From positions 199,145-263,144 of the forward strand of contig NZ_RCZJ01000002.1 in assembly GCF_006438845.1 (NCBI RefSeq): DNA of 64,000 nucleotides, written 5' to 3'. The translations under genes were made by a program, and so were the position numbers. This document shows, in pieces, positions 61,244-64,000 of the stretch. The stretch is from Variovorax ginsengisoli (GTDB taxonomy: Bacteria > Pseudomonadota > Gammaproteobacteria > Burkholderiales > Burkholderiaceae_C). Every line of letters starts with the position of its first letter. Position 1 is the first letter of the stretch. A model generated the notes under the pieces. That model saw only the letters and a list, made by a program, of their open reading frames with translations. It had not been told where the DNA came from and searched no databases.

Positions 61244-62821
61244 TCAGAAGCGGATCGCGATGTCGCGCACCACGGGCCCGGCGGCGCCGCCGATCTGCCC
61301 GAAGGCCGCGCCGTTCACCGCGCCGAAAGGCGTGGCTGCGCCGGTGGTGAGCGAGACCGTGTAGAGCGTGAACGGGCCCACGCCTGCGCCGCGGAGCGCG
61401 GCCAGCGCCAACCCGTTGGCACCGCCTGCGATGTCGAACGCGGCCTGCCCGTTGAGCGGGATGCCCACCGCGCCCAAGTTGACCAACGTGCCGTCGTTGG
61501 GCGGGCTCTGGCGGGCCAGCACGTTCTCGTTGCCTTCCAGGTCGAGCAGGTCGGTCGCGGTGGTGCCCGCGAAGCTGTTGGTGTAGGCCCCGGCCACGAC
61601 CACGGCCGGCGTCGCGCGGTTGATCGCGCCGTCGGTGGTCGTCAGGCCGGTGTCGACGTTGATGCGCAGGTTCTGGCCGGTGTCGCTGACCACGCGCAGG
61701 CGATCGGCCACCGGGTTGAAGTCGACCGTGAAGCGCGTGCCGGTCAGGCCCGCGTAGGGCAGCGTGGCGTCGGCCGGGTCGGCTGCGAGCGCGCCCACCG
61801 GGGTCGATGCGCCGGTGTCGGGGTCGACCGTCAGCAGGCGGGCCGTGCTGGTCAGCGCGTAGAGCCTGCCGTTCGACGGGCGGAAATCCACGCCCACGAC
61901 CGTTTCGTTGCCTGCGAGCCCGCTGATGCCGACGGCGCTCGAGAGCGTATTGGGCGCCGTGAGCGCAAAGCTCGCGAGCCGTGCGGCATCGTGCAGCACA
62001 TAGACCTTCGGTGCCGCTGGCGGCACGAGCGCGAGGCCGACCAGCGCCTCGCCGGTGCCGATGGTGCCGACGCGCTGCGCGCCCGCGGTGCCGCTCAGGG
62101 GCACGGTGTAGAGCGTCGTCGTCCCGCCGACCGCCAGCGCCGCGTAGCCGATGTTGTTGCGGGCGTCGATGTCGAAGCCGTTGCTCGCCGTGAACGTGAC
62201 GTTCAGGGGCACCGGGTTGGCGAGCGTGCCGGCGTTGGGCGGGTCCTGCAGGTACAGCGTGCCGGCCGCGTCGAGGTTGTAGAGCTGCGTGGTGGCGGTG
62301 CCGGCGAAGGCGTTGGTGTAGGCCGAGGCGGTGATGCGCGCCGGCGCGCCGTTGATCGGTCCGTCGACCACGGCAATGCCGGTGTTCACGTCCACGCGCA
62401 GGTTCTGGCCACTGTCGCTGACCAGGCGCAGCCGGTCGGCCACGGGGTTGAAGTCGACACCGAACTGCGAGCCGGCCAGCGGCGTGCTGAGCGTGGACTT
62501 GAGCGTCAGCACGCCGGTCGCGGCGTCGAGCGTGAAGATGCGGCCCTGGCTGCTGACCGCGTAGATCGCGCGATCGGCCGGCCGCACGTCGATGCCCACC
62601 AGCGTCTCGCCAGCGACCAGGCCGCTGACCGCGCGGCTGGTGGCCACGGTGCCCGGCGTGGCGCGGTCGAACGAGATGACGCGGCCCGACGCGGTGACCG
62701 CCACGGTGTTGCCCAGCGGGCCGTCGACGTTGCCGCTGTCACCATGCCCGCCGCCGCCGCCACAGGCGGTGATGGCGGCAGCGGCGACGAGGGCGAGAGG
62801 GAGAGAGATCAAGCGATGCAT
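61244..62821 (-). CDS. Tandem DUF4394 lipoprotein
   Basis: A 525-residue protein. Lipoprotein signal I-T-A-C near residue 20, then a Gly/His linker. Two DUF4394 copies follow (about residues 38-280 and 285-525). Each contains [11 protein letters not shown] followed by V-S-D-(S/T)-G-Q-N-L-R. Predicted beta-propeller-like. Function unknown. A small palindrome cluster lies directly upstream. Confidence 0.8.
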   Translation of the reverse strand: MHRLISLPLALVAAAAITACGGGGGHGDSGNVDGPLGNTVAVTASGRVISFDRATPGTVATSRAVSGLVAGETLVGIDVRPADRAIYAVSSQGRIFTLDAATGVLTLKSTLSTPLAGSQFGVDFNPVADRLRLVSDSGQNLRVDVNTGIAVVDGPINGAPARITASAYTNAFAGTATTQLYNLDAAGTLYLQDPPNAGTLANPVPLNVTFTASNGFDIDARNNIGYAALAVGGTTTLYTVPLSGTAGAQRVGTIGTGEALVGLALVPPAAPKVYVLHDAARLASFALTAPNTLSSAVGISGLAGNETVVGVDFRPSNGRLYALTSTARLLTVDPDTGASTPVGALAADPADATLPYAGLTGTRFTVDFNPVADRLRVVSDTGQNLRINVDTGLTTTDGAINRATPAVVVAGAYTNSFAGTTATDLLDLEGNENVLARQSPPNDGTLVNLGAVGIPLNGQAAFDIAGGANGLALAALRGAGVGPFTLYTVSLTTGAATPFGAVNGAAFGQIGGAAGPVVRDIAIRF

Positions 62822-62844
62822 GGTTCAGGTCCTGGTAGGTGGAA

Positions 62845-62919
62845 GGCATGCCCCGCAGCGTGTTTTTGTTCGGCGTCGGCGTCGGCGTCGCGGCATGCCG
62901 GTACTACCCGCGGCATGCC
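62845..62919. repeat. Three GGCATGCC palindromes plus a hexamer repeat
   Basis: GGCATGCC occurs at 62845-62852, 62892-62899 and 62912-62919; the last two lie in a longer shared GCGGCATGCC and are 20 bp apart, about two helical turns. Between the first and second is a GGCGTC tandem repeat (about 62871-62891). All lie 24-98 bp before the DUF4394 start. They could be operator sites or simple repeats. Confidence 0.5.
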
Positions 62920-62943
62920 CGTTTGGATGCACCCCGCCGCCGC

Positions 62944-64000
62944 TTATTTACCTTCGGTTGCGTTTGCCTCGACGCCCAGCGCGCGCGCAAGGTACGGCGC
63001 CGTCGCGCTCCCCGCGCCGCGCGCGACCTCGGCCGGCGGCCCGCTCGCCACGATGCGCCCGCCCTCGCCGCCCGCGCCGGGGCCGAGGTCGATCACCCAG
63101 TCGGCGCGCGCCACCACGCGCATCTCGTGCTCGACCACCACCACCGTGTTGCCGGCACCCACCAGCCCTTCGAGCTGCGCCATGAGCTTGTCGACGTCCG
63201 ACGGATGGAGCCCGGTGGTCGGTTCGTCGAGGACGTAGAGCGTGTCGCCGCGCTGCGCACGCTGCAGTTCGGTGGCCAGCTTGATGCGCTGGGCCTCGCC
63301 GCCCGAAAGCTCGGTGGCGGGTTGGCCCAGGCGCAGGTAGCCCAGGCCGATCAACCGCAGCAGGTCGAGCGGCCGGTGCACGGCGGGCTCGTCGGCGAAG
63401 AACGCGCAGGCCTCGTCGACCGTCATGCCCAGCACCTGCGCGATGTTGCGGCCGTGCCAGTCGACCTTCAGCGTCGCCGCGTTGTAGCGCGCGCCATGGC
63501 AGTCGGGGCACGGCGCGTAGACGCTGGGCATGAAGAGCAGCTCGACACTGACGAAGCCCTCGCCCTCGCAGGTGGGGCAGCGGCCCTTCGCCACGTTGAA
63601 CGAAAAGCGGCCTGCGTCGTAGCGGCGCGCCCGTGCGGCCGGCGTGGCGGCGAAGAGCTTGCGCACGGCGTCGAACAACCCGGTGTAGGTCGCGAGGTTC
63701 GAGCGCGGCGTGCGGCCGATCGGCTTCTGGTCGACCTGCACCAGCCGCCGGATTCGCGCGGTGTCGCCGGCCAGCCGGCCCGCGGTCGTGCCTGCGGGTG
63801 CGGCCGGCGCGTCGGGCGCGTCCGCTTCGTCGTCGGCCACCGGCGCTTCGTGCCCGAGGTGCGCCGCGACGAGTTCGATCAGCGCCTGGCTCACGAGGCT
63901 GGATTTGCCCGAGCCCGAGACGCCGGTCACGGCCGTCAGCACGCCGAGCGGAAAAGCGGCGTCGATGTCGTCGAGGTTGTTGCGCACCACGCCTTCGAGC
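62944..64000 (-). CDS. UvrA-family ABC ATPase paralogue, C-terminal part (5' end off window)
   Basis: The last 351 residues of a UvrA-like protein. Second Walker [11 protein letters not shown], zinc finger C-P-T-C-E-G-E-G-F then C-P-D-C-H-G-A-R, signature [11 protein letters not shown], Walker [13 protein letters not shown]. The E-H-E-M sequence replaces the usual E-H-N of UvrA, and the segment before the zinc finger is short. It resembles the UvrA2 class, associated with drug or DNA-damage resistance, more than housekeeping UvrA. Reads open through base 64000. Confidence 0.88.
   Translation of the reverse strand, partial: LEGVVRNNLDDIDAAFPLGVLTAVTGVSGSGKSSLVSQALIELVAAHLGHEAPVADDEADAPDAPAAPAGTTAGRLAGDTARIRRLVQVDQKPIGRTPRSNLATYTGLFDAVRKLFAATPAARARRYDAGRFSFNVAKGRCPTCEGEGFVSVELLFMPSVYAPCPDCHGARYNAATLKVDWHGRNIAQVLGMTVDEACAFFADEPAVHRPLDLLRLIGLGYLRLGQPATELSGGEAQRIKLATELQRAQRGDTLYVLDEPTTGLHPSDVDKLMAQLEGLVGAGNTVVVVEHEMRVVARADWVIDLGPGAGGEGGRIVASGPPAEVARGAGSATAPYLARALGVEANATEGK

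Noticed and set aside
59038..61350. Plus-strand 770-codon open frame
   Set aside because: Antisense to the TonB receptor gene, no recognisable domain; the receptor's plug and barrel motifs decide for the minus strand.

Overview
The window is GC-rich, densely packed DNA that looks like the core chromosome of a Comamonadaceae betaproteobacterium, probably Variovorax or a close relative. This rests on gene order (murA-hisGDCBHAFIE-HIT-tatAB; mlaFEDACB with a YadGH-type exporter; gltBD; pilMNOPQ-aroKB; System II cytochrome c maturation genes beside cytochrome c4 and engB) and on protein style. No search could be run, so the genus is an inference. No rRNA, tRNA, prophage or CRISPR was seen. No stretch longer than about 300 bases lacks a gene; the longest gaps are 58196-58458, 50757-50964 and 36680-36898.

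Layout. Positions 1-10.9 kb, minus strand: murA and the complete histidine pathway, interrupted by a Rap1a/Tai-like secreted protein (between hisD and hisC) and a hexose-6-phosphate epimerase (between hisA and hisF), then a small membrane protein, a HIT hydrolase and tatA/tatB (tatB runs off the left edge). 10.9-16.7 kb, minus: the Mla phospholipid transport operon with mlaA inside it and an ABC-2 exporter downstream. 16.8-23.1 kb: glutamate synthase gltBD. 23.1-24.0 kb: a REP-associated (Y1/HUH) transposase just upstream of the gltB promoter. 24-27.8 kb: methyltransferase, DUF1415, MFS transporter, dNTPase. 27.9-36.7 kb: aroB, aroK, an Ig-like lipoprotein and the type IV pilus assembly genes pilQPONM, divergent from mrcA. 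39.3-41.2 kb: cyaY, lptM, lysA. 41.2-47.2 kb: methionine sulfoxide reductase msrPQ, ccsB/ccs1 and a dihaem cytochrome c. 47.3-52.1 kb: engB, an alpha/beta hydrolase, two lipid A acyltransferase-like genes, metK. 52.2-53.3 kb: a ridA remnant and a tricarboxylate-type binding protein. 53.4-61.2 kb: a probable iron-responsive set (imelysin, dihaem oxidoreductase, second imelysin, DUF1513, TonB receptor), with a degenerate CheB-like protein between. 61.2-64.0 kb: a duplicated DUF4394 lipoprotein and the 3' part of a UvrA paralogue.

Most notable: (1) three copies of a roughly 90-bp double-hairpin repeat. Each begins 0-6 nt after a stop codon, and all have the same orientation relative to transcription. 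One copy encodes the N-terminus of the Rap1a-like protein. A REP-type transposase lies in the same window. (2) A stand-alone CheB methylesterase domain that has lost its catalytic Ser and His. (3) An Ig-like, probably calcium-binding lipoprotein inserted between pilQ and aroK. (4) A gltD terminator whose stem contains a possible mlaF start codon. (5) Three identical 8-bp palindromes upstream of the DUF4394 gene.
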